Assembly (NCBI GenBank): GCA_029891345.1
Contig: CM057003.1
Span: 6,986,709 to 7,050,708, forward strand
Reading direction: 5' to 3'
Length of the DNA stretch: 64,000 bases
Source: Dryococelus australis
Lineage: Eukaryota; Arthropoda; Insecta; Phasmatodea; Phasmatidae
How positions within the stretch are numbered: the first letter of the stretch is position 1; every line of letters begins with the position of its first letter. The position numbers and the translations under genes are program-made. A model generated the notes under the pieces. That model ran no database searches. It saw only the letters and a program-made list of their open reading frames with translations, and had not been told where the DNA came from. Below, in pieces: positions 47,985 through 60,205 of this stretch.

Positions 47985-48356
47985 TGCATTTATTATAAGA
48001 GTTTCATACTTTTGTTGACATTAAACTATTGTATCCATATTTTACCTGTGGATTGTAATATTTAAATTATAATTAATATGAATTAAAAAGTGAGAAAATA
48101 TGCACGTTGTTAATGCCTAGTAAGACATAGTTATGTGAAATATTATTACACTGAGTGCGCATGAATTCGGTGCGTGTTACCTTTGGTGGAACTTTATAGA
48201 CTTGGTTAAGCTTTGTTTGGATAAGGCGGAGTAATATACTGCAAATAGAACTTTAGCGCAGCGCTTCAGAAAATTGTGAAGTAAGCGTGATCGAAACGTA
48301 CAAATAGATGTGAAACGGGTTTTTTAGAAAGTGCTCGGTTTACCGTGAACAGCCTA
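47985..48356. mobile_element. Family C MITE fragment followed by a family A/B terminus
   Basis: 47985-48290 matches reverse-oriented family C (cacttttgttgacattaaac-like start, gagtgcgcatgaattcggtg, aagctttgtttggataaggc). 48318-48356 is only the end of an A or B element (aaagtgctcggtttaccgtg then aacagccta). Confidence 0.7.
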
Positions 48357-49233
48357 TGTGTGTGTGTGTATATAAAGGCCGCATGTCTCTCCTGAACCCT
48401 GGAGTGCGAAGTGGTCGAGCAGAAAGAGATGGGTTGCAGCTCTCGTTTGCGGGCTCTCACCCACGTGTAGCAGTGACGTTTATTGCAGGCCGGGTACCTC
48501 GCCCCAGACGTCCGCTCCCTTACACACTCGCATGCCAGCTCTTTGCCAGGCATCCAGGCGCCACCCCCTCCCGCACCTGATACACTGTCGGCAGTAGTAT
48601 ATTGGGATCCTGGCCCATCGGTTAGAGGGGTGCGGGGAAGCTGTGTAAATACAAAGTGCTTCTATCCCGCTACACACCCACCCTCACCCAAGTCCCTTTC
48701 CCCGCGCCGGCTAATGCCGCGTCTGATGGCGTTACCGTGTAACCTGTCTCTCCCTCCAGCACCCCAACCACTCGCTCGCTTTTCGGGAGCCTCCGCCCCC
48801 CCCCCCCCCTAGTCAAGCCATGCATTATGCAAACTGTCGGAAGGAGAGCCAAGCGCCTCTGGGGAGTCGATGGCTCGCAGTCTTTGTGAGGCGACGATCG
48901 GACCGAAAACGTGTCCTAGCGAGGAGCCACCGTGGCTGTTTAATTTCGGCGCGGGGCGGGCGGGATCGCTGCGACATGGCGATGTATCGATCACGAAGCT
49001 ATATTTATGAAATATCGCCACTGTTATGTCCGACAGTGTAGAGCAAACACATCGCGCATCGCGATTTTTTTTTTGGCGACGCGCGATATTAGCGAGATGC
49101 GATACGTGCGATGTCGCCATCGATTTCCAGTACCTTCTGGGAGCGACGTATCGTAACGATACCGATATGGACGACATGTTTGGGGACGATATTGAAAAGT
49201 GAATATCGCACAGCCTTACTCGAGAGGTTGGAC

Positions 49234-49273
<40 letters not shown>

Positions 49274-49664
49274 CGCACATGTAAGCTACGCAGGGCCAGC
49301 CTATCGTGTTCCGACATCGAAGAAGCCCAGTTCTCTCCCAGAAGCACTATTAAAAACAACACGAGTTTAATTTGAGGTTAGGTCACCGTTTACGTAAATA
49401 AGTTTAATGAGGTGTTTGTATACTTCCTCAAAACTAGTTCTAATGCAACTAGAATATATTGAAATTAGTCAAAGTATTTCGCTCGTACAAAAGGGCGGTT
49501 CTTTTGAAAATTCAAAGGTGTAAAATACACTTTTCCCTCTGTTCACCGTGTGACTTGACAGATGTGTTGGCACGTAGGTATGTTTCAGCATTTCATCGAC
49601 AGCGAGGTCGTTAGACACTGCTCAGAGAAGCAAGGACGGGGAAGAAATCGGCCATGATATATAT
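48357..49664. other. Intergenic DNA with GC-rich part and poly(A)
   Basis: 48357-48990 is GC-rich without a recognisable exon. A C tract lies at 48797-48809 and an A run of about 29 at 49242-49270. 49060-49200 is rich in cgat words. No gene called. Confidence 0.5.
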
Positions 49665-49893
49665 AGGCCGTTCACGGTAAAGTGAGCACTTTTTGAAGCT
49701 GTTTCATCAGACATAACAACCAATAAATACATTTCATTGTGACCTCGGTTTTGGGCATGGCGAATTTGTACACTGTGTTTATTACTCACATGGCAGGGTT
49801 TACATTAACAAGTGGAGGAAGGATATAAATTGGGTGAAAGAAAAAAGTAACTAGGGTTTCAAAAGTGCTCACTTTATCGTGAACGGCCTATAG
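49665..49893. mobile_element. Family B MITE, intact ends
   Basis: Starts taggccgttcacggtaaagt and ends gtgctcactttatcgtgaac then ggcctata. Interior matches B (aataaatacatttcattgtg). Confidence 0.9.
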
Positions 49894-49953
49894 TAAAGAA
49901 CATTCACCTGGAGTGAATACGGGAAACCGACACCAGGATGAACGCAGCGTGAA

Positions 49954-50560
49954 TAATAATAATAAATCGTCTTTATTTGGCGCAGTTAAAGCATATCTGC
50001 CTTCTCTTACACTGAATCATATTACAATTTACACTTGCTTATTACAGTTTAGAAAAAAAATAGTTCTTACAAATTAACAAATACTGCAGAAAATCAAATG
50101 TCGTTACTAGACATTAACGGAACAGGTAATTATACTAAATAGAGACATGCATATTTAAGTACTGAAAAATGTATAAATTTAAGTGGTGATTATTAGGTTT
50201 AAACTAATCCATAAAACACTGATGATGAACTGGCAGGTCTTAGGTCAAATTATGCACCATATACACGCAAGAATATAGTACACTTGCACAAAGCATAAAT
50301 GCACAACAGGCCCACATACATACACGCGTATCAATAGCTCCCGGCAAATAAAATTATAAAATATAACACTAGTTCGTTACAACCCTCATCGCGTATGATC
50401 TGGCCCAGGCCATTCCAATTACGAGCTGCTGAAACGCCAAAAGAATTTGAAAGATAATTTGTTCGGTGGAACGGGATTAGAAGCTTACTGTCGGATTTTG
50501 AGCGAGTGGAAAAATCACAAGCGTAGGAAAGGTAGCCGAATGCGAGTTCGAAGGTTTAAC
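49954..50560 (-). mobile_element. LINE 3' end, 5'-truncated
   Basis: On the minus strand a frame near 50490-50380 reads IPFHRTNYLSNSFGV then AARNWNGL. It matches the conserved IPFHRTN.FSNSF...RxWNSLP-type C-terminus of many LINE reverse transcriptases. It is followed by a 3' untranslated part and the tail aaataaagacgatttatta then (TTA)n. A TAA-type tail rather than poly(A) is known for I-like LINEs. The 5' end was lost at about 50560. Confidence 0.7.
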
Positions 50561-50579
50561 CACTGTACAGGTTTATTAC

Positions 50580-50996
50580 ATGCTGTTCACGATAAACTGA
50601 GAACTTTTGAAGTCCCTGCTTAAGATCTACTTGTAGGCACGTTGTGTATTATTCCACCTTATGTAATATTAACATTGTCATGGGCCTCATCACTTTATTC
50701 ATGCGTCGGTAGAGTAAAAATGTGAAATAATTACGAATGTAAATATTTTACGAATTTGCTTATCGTTATTGCATTTTTATGCATTAAAATCAGGAAACAA
50801 AATATATGTTTTCAGTATTCACGAATGTCCACCTGGCACTTTTAATTCAACGCCATGGCATGGAACTATTTGCCCTCCGTCGTTACCAACTTCACTGGCT
50901 GCGTACCACTCAGTGCGTCCGTTCAAATATACGCAAGTAGAGGCAGTGACGTTTTTCAGAAGTTGATTTCAAAAGTGCTCATTTGATCGCAAATAC
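50580..50996. mobile_element. Family A MITE
   Basis: Starts catgctgttcacgataaact and carries tccctgcttaagatctactt, gggcctcatcactttattca and ccgtcgttaccaacttcact. The terminus is decayed (gctcatttgatcgcaaata). Confidence 0.88.
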
Positions 50997-51376
50997 ATTA
51001 ATTTCTCTAACTTGAAATATACTTATTTCAATTGCAGTAAAACTAGGCCACAGGAAGTTAACAAGCGCTTCAAAGTACTTAGTTAAATAAACAGTGCTAA
51101 AATCTCAAACATTATACAAGTTGGTTTTTGTAGTATTATTGGCAGCAAATAAATCCAATTTTGGAACACGAAGGGTATCTACGGCTAGCACTTTCAAGGT
51201 CAAACTTTGAAAAAATAATCCCTATTCTGATTGTATGTAATACTCTAACACAAATGCTAACTATTACAGATAAAGTAATGTTGGCTACGAATTATGAAGA
51301 TTGGCATAGCTATTTAAGTCTTATTAAAAGCCTAAAATTTAAATACACAAAAATTAAATAAATTTTATTTTTTATT
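50997..51376. other. Intergenic DNA, no gene seen
   Basis: AT-rich; a 66-codon frame at 51161-51361 has no recognisable motif. Confidence 0.45.
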
Positions 51377-51470
51377 CAGAGCACCCATTAAAATATATGA
51401 ATGCAGGGGCAGTGACTTTGTCTTACGGATGATTTCCAAAGTGCTCACTTTATCGTGAACAGCCTTTAGC
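51377..51470. mobile_element. Family A MITE, terminal fragment
   Basis: gcacccattaaaatatatga, gcaggggcagtgactttgtc, gctcactttatcgtgaacag then ccttta. Only one end of the element is present. Confidence 0.8.
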
Positions 51471-51495
51471 ATTGCGTGTTGAAATGGGTACGTTC

Positions 51496-51598
51496 CACAT
51501 AGGCTCTTCGCGGTTATTTGAGAGCACTTTTCAAACAACCTTTGGAAAGTGTCACTGCCCCTACCTGCATATATTTTAATGGCCGCACGGAGTGACAT
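51496..51598. mobile_element. Family A MITE, left half of a split copy
   Basis: Starts cataggctcttcgcggttat, runs through cactgcccctacctgcatat, and stops at cggagtgacat, where the LINE is inserted. The right half resumes at 58128. Confidence 0.9.
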
Positions 51599-51770
51599 TC
51601 AGTGCACTTCGCACGGAACCTCGGTGCTGGGAGGATATCCTCTCAAAGGCCTAGCCTGTCTCCCTCCACAAAGGAGCTGGTCAGCCATCGAGGTGTAAGG
51701 TTGTAGGCGAGTCGGCCAGCGACTCGACATCGTAGAAGCAATACTAGCCTTACTCTGTCTTTCTGAAGAC

Positions 51771-52226
51771 ATGACTAAGGTTGCCCGACAAACTGAAGGT
51801 GCAAACACAAGACAAAATGTCGCACACGAACACACGACTGAGAACACAGTAATGACACGAGTACAGTCTAAGCTACCTGTACCCAGTAAATCAAGTACGA
51901 GCCCGGAAGGAAGGGCCGCGGACACACATCCGGACATCGGGGAACCGAACCACACAAACAAAACAGAAGACAGGCGACTGGAGGACATCGCTAGCCCAAA
52001 CACGAGTGTAACCGAGGCCAGCCAGTCCCTGTCTGAAAGCGACGACAGCACTGTGGGGTCTGTGAACGTCACCAGCTGGTCGATCGATGGTGGGGGAAGC
52101 AGACGAAACAGAGTATCTTCCCAACACTCTCACAACTCTGACATTGGAAGTCGGGCCATCTCCCCCTCAGTGCCTTGACGAGGAGGAGTTCCTTTTCCCC
52201 AGAAAGATGGAGGAAGGAAAAATATT

Positions 52227-52259
<33 letters not shown>

Positions 52260-53708
52260 CAGGTTCGAATTCCTGGGCGAGGAGGGCGCGGAGGGAAGGG
52301 AAGAGAGCCGCCCCTCTTCACAAAACCCACCAACCACACAAAGATACAGGCCTGTGCCTATAATAATTCCAGACAGCAGGTCACTGAAAACAGTGGCTAA
52401 GCTTCTCTGCCAAAGCAATATTAGCTTTCGTAATACTCTTGGACAGATTATGATGAAGCCCGAGTGCTTCTCAAAGAAATAAACCACTACGCACACGCCC
52501 ACAGTGATGAGAAGGCCCAGAGGTTCATCGTTAAAGGCTTGCCAGAGAGCGACGTCGAAATTGAAGCCCCCGGGGACGATATCGGAGCTTGTGGGTTCGA
52601 AATTATCGACCTCCGCAATTTCACACGGAAATCCCCTGCGCACACCCCTGAGGAACCTAAATACATCTTCACTGGCACTTGGTCAGTTACAATAAAGAAC
52701 ACAAAGCAAGTCTTTCTCAGGGCCAAGCGACTCTACTGGACTACTGTCCGGTTAGAGCCGTACAAACCGCGTCCTGGAGATATGCCGGAACTGCGGTCAG
52801 TGGGGCCACACACAAAAACACAGCACTTTGCCGACTGTATGCATGAACTGTGCAGGCCCGCACTCGCACAGAGGATGCAGGGAAAAACACAGCACTTTGC
52901 CGACTGTGTGCGTGAACTGTGCAGGCCCGCACTCGCACGGAGGATGCAGGGAAAAACACAGCACTTTGCCGACTGTGTGCGTGAACTGTGCAGGCCCGCA
53001 CTCGCACGGAGGATGCAGGGAAAAACACAGCACTTTGCCGACTGTGTGCGTGAACTGTGCAGGCCCGCACTCGCACGGAGGATGCAGCGAAAACCAGAAA
53101 GACAACAAGCCCCTGCGGTGCGCTAACTGCAAGGACATCACGCTGCGGACAAATCTTGTAGGGTATACAAGACAATAGTAAACGCTCGCCGAGCAAACAT
53201 GTACAAAAACACTCGTCCGCAGTACACACAACAACAGGCGTCACAAATTAAGAACACAGCTCACTTCCCAGAACTGCGAACACACCCGCGCACACAAACA
53301 CGGCCTGAGGTAACGGTTCAGGCTTGGCCGGTGCCGGTTGTGGCCGGGAAGGGCGTAGCTGAGAGCAGCCAGGCTGGAAACAGCAGGGCTGCGCCTTCTC
53401 GGGGTGCTCCGGGCGCTGTACTGGCTGGGACCGGCCTTTGGACAACGAGAGCGGAAGTCAACAGGCCAGCACAGCAGCCAGGCAGACGACCACCTCTACT
53501 GCCAACTCCAGACCAGCCACCCACACCGGATGGAGGCCTGGGTGCCACTATAGACGACATCCGGGAACTTACGAACATTCTGCGCGACACTCACTTCACC
53601 GAACTCATAACACTCCTACGACCATATTTCGGCGCCATCAGGGCAGCGAAAACCCTTGCGGACAAGCAAATACTGTTGCTAACGGCACTGGCATATCTTC
53701 CACAGTAA
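51771..53708 (+). pseudogene. LINE ORF1 (gag-like) with amplified zinc knuckle, frameshifted
   Basis: Starts MTKVARQTEGANTRQN; the first 135 codons are Ser/Thr-rich. A run of 29 A at 52231-52259 lies inside the coding region and probably marks one frame break. The conserved part runs HYAHAHSDEKAQRFIVKGLP to RLEPYKPRPG. A frame change near 52780 leads to ICRNCGQWGHTQKHS, where the last Cys of the knuckle is Ser. Four 69-bp repeats then each encode CVNCAGPHSHGGC-type knuckles (CX2CX3HX4C). Another frame change splits the last knuckle (CANCKD, then HHAADKSC). The C-terminal part is open to 53708 and includes DDIRELTNILRDTHFTELIT. Role by family: RNA binding and particle formation. Confidence 0.82.
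52812..53088 (+). repeat. 69-bp tandem repeat encoding zinc knuckles, 4 copies
   Basis: cagcactttgccgactgt recurs at 52821, 52890, 52959 and 53028, exactly 69 bp apart. Being divisible by three, each copy adds 23 residues with one knuckle. The first copy differs at a few sites; the other three are nearly identical. Confidence 0.96.
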
Positions 53709-53749
53709 TGGCTAACACTAGAGTAGAGCACACACTAGACCTATTAAAC

Positions 53750-56379
53750 TGAAATGCCTGCGGGATCAGATCGTAAATATATGAACTAGAACAACAACTA
53801 ATAATTTATGGAATTGATATAGCATTTATTACATAAACTAGACTGGATAACCAAGTTAAAATTAAATTTGCGGGATATAATGTATATAGATCAGACAGGA
53901 ACCTAAAAGGGGGCGGAACAGCTATAATATTTAAAAATAATATCCATCACCACCCAGTAAACATTACAGACTTACAGCAGATTGAAGCCACAGCTATAAA
54001 AATGTAAAACAACCATACTCACATCCAAATAGCCGCAGTATATTGTCCCCCGAAATAAATACATAAATGATGAAGACATAAAATTATGGGCGAAACAGAA
54101 CAGTTCTTAATTGCAGGAAATCTCAACAGTAAAAATAAAGAATTGGACTGTTTAAATAATAATACAAATTGCATAAAATTAAGCAGATATGCAGATAATA
54201 ATAATAATGTAATCTTTCCACCACCTAAACCGACACACATACCGAATAATGACCAGGGATCGGATAAATTAGGCATAGTATTAACTAATATTCCCAACTC
54301 AAACATAGAATCAGAAGTACTAGACGAATTAGATTCAGACCACCTCCCAGTCTTTGTAAAATTAACCCTAAACACAAACAGATCTAATAATAAACATACT
54401 ATAAAACGTCTAGTAACAGACTGGGAAGGATTTCAGAAATACCTGATAGATAAAATAGAAACCCCACCTGAAATTAATGATGAATTGGAACTAATTGTGC
54501 AAGTAAATCTATTCACCGATACGATAGCAGAAACATTAAAACAAAATACTAAATATTTGGAAAAAAACGTCTGTACACAAGAGTAAATTACCCATAATTA
54601 GACTTCTTAATAGCCCTTAAAAGACAGGCGCGAAATAACTGGCAAAGAAATAGAAATCCCGCAAATAAAACTGAGTACAATAGGCTTAAAACACAAGTCA
54701 AAAGTAAGCTGGAAGAATTAAAAATAAAAGACTGGAGCGAGACCACCAAAAACGCGGATAAATATTCTAGAGAAATATGGCGATTAAATAAAGCACTGAC
54801 AGGGAAAAGTAAAAAATTAAACACGCCAGCAATAGAAAGGATTTGTTTATAATGAAAGATATAAAGCCAACATAATCGCAGCAAGCCTAGAGAATCAATT
54901 TTCTCCCAATAGAATCAATTTTCCCCCAATAAAGATATACAAGATAAGCAATTCACACAATCAGTAAATAATGACATAAATGACTACCTAAAAATTAAAG
55001 AACCTCTGAATACGAGATTATCACTTAAAAGGAATTTTTAAAAATAATAAAAACGCGCCCCAATAATAAATCCGGAGACCAATTACCTGTAAACGCCCTA
55101 TAATTCTTATAAAAAATATATAATTCTATGTTTAAACTATGTCGATTCCCACAGGCCTGGCAGAAAGCTAAAGTAATTACACTACCAAAACCTGGAAAGG
55201 ATCCCAGTAAACTAGTAAACAGGCGACCTATAAACTTACTAAATAGCATGAGCAAAATTTTTGAAAAAGCCCTTTTATACAGATTACAGTTTCATGCAGA
55301 CGTAAACATAATAATTACAGATAATCAGTATGGTTTTAGAGCTCACCACGGCACCATCCACCCACTAATTAAAATAGTAGAAGATATAACAGATGGATTT
55401 AATAATAAAGAACAAAGATACACGATAATAACATTATTAGTTGCAGAAAAAGCTTTTGGCAAAGTCTGGCTACCAGGATTAATATATAAATTGATAAACT
55501 ATAATTTCCCAGCCACATACGTAAATTTACTACCACACTACTTAAATAACAAACGAGTTTACGTAACACTAGACGGAGCAGACTCTAATGCTAAATTTTC
55601 AACAGCAGGAGTTCCACTGGGATCAGCACTCTCCCCTTTCCTATACAGTATTTACAGGGCTGACATCCCTATAACAGACGCCAGAACTAACGCTAATATT
55701 CAAATGTACGCAGAAGACACTAGCAATAATAAAACAACATTATCATGTAAAATATGCCTTAGCAGCCCTACAAAGACAACTAACAAATCTGGAAAAATGG
55801 TACACCAAATGGAGAATTAAAATAAACCCTGGAAACTCCCAGACAATAATAATCACTAAAATGTTACCAAGATCACCTAAAGAACTAATACTGTGTAATC
55901 AAAATATCCCGTTTGTTAGAACTGCAAAATATTTAGGCATAACATTGGACCATAGATTAATTTGGTAGCCGCACATAAATAACGCAAGAAATGCAGCACT
56001 AGACAAACTTAAACTTCTATACCCCATTTTAAATGCATATAACTTCCCACTGAGCAAAAAAATTATAATATATAAACAAATAATACTCCCAGCTATGCTA
56101 TATGGATGTGAGGTATGCGGACATGCCGCAAAATTCAGATTAAAAGATTTGAAAACTGTGCAAAATAAATATTTGAGAGTAATACATAGCCAAGACAGAT
56201 TCACACCCAATCAAACTATCCATGAGCTGTTCTCCGCAAAACACATTAAAGAAATAATTGTAGACAAAAATAGAAATCTGTATAGTAATTTAGAAGGGCA
56301 TGACAATAAAATTATTAAAAACTTGGGTAACTATGATCCCGCAGGCATAAGAAAATTCAAAAAACCTAAACTTATCTGA
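53750..56379 (+). pseudogene. LINE ORF2 (endonuclease and reverse transcriptase), dead
   Basis: Endonuclease blocks: TRLDNQVKIKFAGYN, then RNLKGGGTAIIFKN, LIAGNLNSKN where the catalytic Asp of GDLN is Asn, and LDSDHLPV. Reverse transcriptase blocks: KVITLPKPGKDPS, RRPINLLNSMSKIFEK, QYGFRAHHGT, LLVAEKAFGKVW where the motif A Asp is lost, GVPLGSALSP, and MYAEDT in place of YADD. The C-terminal domain is GCEVCGHAAKF to YDPAGIRKFK. Multiple stops also break the frame (53783, 53837, 54006 and others). The sequence is strongly A/T-rich, unlike the GC-rich ORF1. Confidence 0.85.
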
Positions 56380-58127
56380 ACACTGCGAAAGTAGGAATGG
56401 GCCCGCCCGTTGGTTGGCCGGTAAAGCCGGCCAATCACAGCGCACGGCCCCGCGAGGCTATAAATATGACCGCGCTACCAAAAAAATCCGGCATTCGGAG
56501 AGCAGCGAGCCGCGAGGCGACAAAAACTTAGCATGCACGGCCGAGCGGCTCTTCTCAGAGCTGCTCGTGCAACGAAAGAGATACAAGTGTGTGTAGTTCT
56601 TCTACCACGCTGCCTGGGAAAGACGGTCCGGCGCTTGTGTCCGGGCCGCCGACTTCCCCCCCCCCCCCACACACACACAATCGGAAAGCATGCGTCGGTA
56701 GAGCGCGCATGCCGACCGCACCACCCCGAGCTGTGCACTATATATTCACTACACTCACCGAAGCACACCGCACCATAACTTCTCAGACACACACAAACAC
56801 AAGTAGAGGTGCGCTGTTTCAGGGGTCAACTGAGTGGACTCTCGGGCAAGGAGACCTGCCCCACCTCCACCCGGGAGTCAGGCCTAGTGGCACTCGCACT
56901 GGCCAAGGGAATGGTGTTCATATGGGGTAACTTCGCAATAATCACTAACATCACTGTATATATCACTTAGCTAGTTTACAACACTGGACATACCGGGATA
57001 ATTAATAAATAATTAAAACTATTGAAATCATTAAAAAACGATATATGTATACATATGTATAAAATTAATAAAAAAGGACAAAAAATATTTAAAAAACAAA
57101 GAAAATAATAAAAAATTCACAAAAAAAATCGAAATTTAAAATTTTAAAAATCAAAAACACCATCAAATACTTATATTATCACATACGTACAATGACGCAC
57201 CGACTTGATACTCTGTTTCAGGTCGGGGAGAAGCTGACTACCAAGAAGGCACAAGGGGGCAGCCCTGCTTTTACCAGAAATCCGACTGGACTATGGTACC
57301 GAGGGCCCCCTAGAATATGCACTAATAACGACCACTTTTCTTTCAGTTTGCACCCTCAGTGCTCAACGAAATTAAAAGGGGGGGGGGGAAATAAAACTTT
57401 GCTCCCCCTCCCCTCTTCGTTCCTTAATTATAGGAAAAATATATATTTTTTCTTCTCAGGTAGCAGAATGAGAAAATATGGCACACAATTAACATTACAA
57501 TCAGCTTTTAATAAGATACCCACTTTGAGTCATATTTCGTCCCGAAAATAAATTTATAAATTAATAAAAATTAAAGTGCTATCAGCACCAAAACAGAAGT
57601 GTGCCATAAGTATAAGTAAAAGTAAATGTTATTAAGTATATCATATCTTTGAATAAGAGCCATCAGCGCAAACACATTTGACTATAAATTTTTTAATTCT
57701 CTCCTACACTACACATTGAAACGATTAAAAGTACCCTGTGGGCTGCCCCCGGGAGACTAGGGACGCACCTACACAAAAAAAATGCGAGTTTAGTTAGCGC
57801 ACTTGCAAACAACAGACCAACATATTATACAGACATCACGACACTAACATTCACTCCAGTCGGGAGGCTGGAGAGGAGCCTCACTCCCCCGCCGAATACA
57901 ACCACACGTAACTTAATATAAAAACAGGCAACACCATAAACAGCCTTAACACGGGTCCGGTGCCCAAGAAACCACAGTTACACGGTGCCCCACCGCCTTG
58001 TCCAATGATTTGAGTACGTGTCGGGGTGCATTTTGTCTTTACAAACACCCTGTGAGTTATGGGAGTCAAGGCTCCCGGTCTCACGACACACAGGCCATTC
58101 GGTGGCCTATGAGGGTTCGGCGGCGGC

Positions 58128-58399
58128 CGGAGTGACATGCGTCCAGTAAAGTTGGTAAACGATGGGTGGAAAGTAGTTTCAATATCTTAACGTCAAACAA
58201 AAGTGTTAGGCAACCATTTGTGATAACTCAATTTCTTTCGATTTATGGTTATTCTCAATGCATCGAAGTATAAGAAGAAAGTGATGAGGCCCATGACAAT
58301 GTTAATTTTTCATAAGACGGAAGAATACACAATGTACATACAATTAGATCGTAACCAAGGCTTTCTAAAGTGCTCATTTTACCGTGAACCGCCTTTACC
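58128..58399. mobile_element. Family A MITE, right half of a split copy
   Basis: Begins with the target duplication and continues gcgtccagtaaagttggtaa, caaccatttgtgataactc, aaagtgatgaggcccatga, ending tgctcattttaccgtgaacc then gccttta. Joined to 51496-51598 it makes a complete family A element of about 365 bp. Confidence 0.9.
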
Positions 58400-60205
58400 A
58401 GAGAGGGTGCGAACGCTTCAGCATACCCTTAATTCGGCTGGCGCACGAACACACACACGAGATCACAAAGAGCGGATGTAAGACCAGATCCACGCCACGC
58501 CGAGGAATATGAAGTGTGAAATGCTCCCCCCCCCCCCCGGGTCTCCACGGCTGAGAACAGCGTTGAAGTCGAATTCGTTGATGTTTATGCGCCGCTTCAC
58601 ACTCAAAACAGTTCCCTCTGCGTCCTATTTTGAGCGGAATAAGTTTCTCGCTTGGGTAGACCGGCAAGCGAATTTACGCAGATGGAGATTTCTCTTTCCA
58701 CAATTCCTGCCGCCTCGAATGAAAGTATAGGCAGTCAAAGCAGAGCGACTTCCCCCCCCCCCCCTCCCCCTTGCTTTCTTGGAACAGTCACGCCTGAAAA
58801 AGGAATAGAGTGGAAAGGGAAGTAATGAGATATTGTTAAATGCGGACAAACGTTCCATGGGGCGCCAAGTCTATGGCGTTAGTTCGGCAACCGTCGGGTA
58901 TGCTCGGGTTCCTTCGTAGGTTGTGTGTACCGATATGTCCGTCGTTACAGCTCACGGCTAAGGTTACTCCCTTTACAGGTTGGGAAGATCAATGTTAAAA
59001 GTTTGGCAAAGGGAAAATTTTCGCCACTAGGTTATGGGCTAGTGTCGCATGTGTCCCAGATTTTCTCTATTTCCTACGTTGAAAAACAGAATCATACTCT
59101 ATAATCAAGAACGGAAGTTTTTGCACAAAAAAACGCTGTTTCTGGAGGGCCGCTGTGGGCAAACATTAGGGAGGGGAGGGAAACCGACCCCCTCTCACTG
59201 ATCCCCCATCCTTCCTATTTGAAAACCTCCCCCCTTCCCCAAAGTGCCTCCGTCCCTAACCCGGGTGGAGTTAGAGGGACAAGGGGTGTATGTGTTCATT
59301 TTGTGGGATTGGGGTCGGCCTGGAAGGTGCATTTTTCGACCGATTTCCTTCAAATTTGAGGAAGGGGTGCCTTGATTTCCTTCTAATTTGAGGGAGGGGT
59401 ACCTTTCCGTGCCCTGTCCTCCCCCCCCCCAATTGACAGTTAGGCCCTTCCTAAGCCTAAGGGCTAAGTCTTAAGTCTTATGTCTTCGGTCTTAAGTATT
59501 AAGTTTTAAGTCTTACATTTTAAGTCTTAAGTTTTAAGTCTTAAGTTGTACTTTCACTATAATTGCTACTGCATGTCAGGATGTATGAGCACGTGCCGAA
59601 TTTCTCAGACGACATTGCACCATAAATACTAATTCATTCGGTTACCCGACATCTTTGGTGACTCGGTAATTGCAATAATCATGAATCAAATATAAAATAA
59701 CTTTGTGACTAAGTAAATTCATTGTCTTTTATAATTCACGAAGCTTAAAATTCCAATTAAAAGTTAACATCTGGAACACTGCGCACCTAGCGGCGAAAAA
59801 TTTCCCTATGCCAAAATTTCCCATTAAGAAATCACATTTTGTTCCAAACCTGAGTAGACGTAACCTCACCCATGGCCGAATGGAGTAGAAAGACTCCAAT
59901 GTTTTCTCATTATTTTTCAATGTAGCATCTCAATCTAATTGGACCACCGAAACTAATTTAGGAAAGGAAAGTGAATAAGTGTTTTTATATTTAAAACTAA
60001 GCTTAACTAAACAAGAATATTAATTGAATAAGTGTTTTCAGAATTTAAACTAATGCATGTTAGTTGGAGTTATTCGGTAACGTTCGGCGAGATAATCTGA
60101 TGACTTCCGATCTTGCACGACAATCTCAGCTTGTAGACATAAATAGTGTCTTGGTTTATAAAACTTTTTTTTTTTCAAACTGCTCTTAAGTAATTCGGAG
60201 CAGTG
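58400..60205. other. Intergenic DNA with homopolymers and simple repeats
   Basis: C tracts at 58524-58538, 58752-58765 and 59420-59430; a duplicated gatttccttcaaatttgagg segment at about 59341-59400; taagtctt-type repeats at 59458-59556. No gene seen. Confidence 0.55.
59458..59556. repeat. Degenerate taagtcttaag repeat
   Basis: About nine imperfect copies of an 8-12 bp word (taagtcttaagt, taagttttaag). Confidence 0.85.

Larger units (their letters stand above)
51599..58127 (+). mobile_element. Full-length Jockey-type LINE inserted in a family A MITE
   Basis: The host MITE is split at cggagtgacat, present at 51588-51598 and 58128-58138 as an 11-bp target duplication. This fixes a 6.53 kb insertion with both ends. 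Order: leader of about 170 bp, ORF1 (51771-53708), ORF2 (53750-56379), and a 1.75 kb 3' part. No poly(A) tail is seen at the right end (ggttcggcggcggc). The 3' part has a ccaatcacagcgc/tataaata pair near 56430-56468 and a C tract at 56659-56668. Both ORFs are broken, so it cannot move on its own. Confidence 0.9.

Noticed and set aside
52741-53244. Minus-strand frames of 145-167 codons over the 69-bp repeats
   Set aside because: Antisense reading of the amplified zinc-knuckle repeat; the plus-strand frame carries the CCHC motifs.
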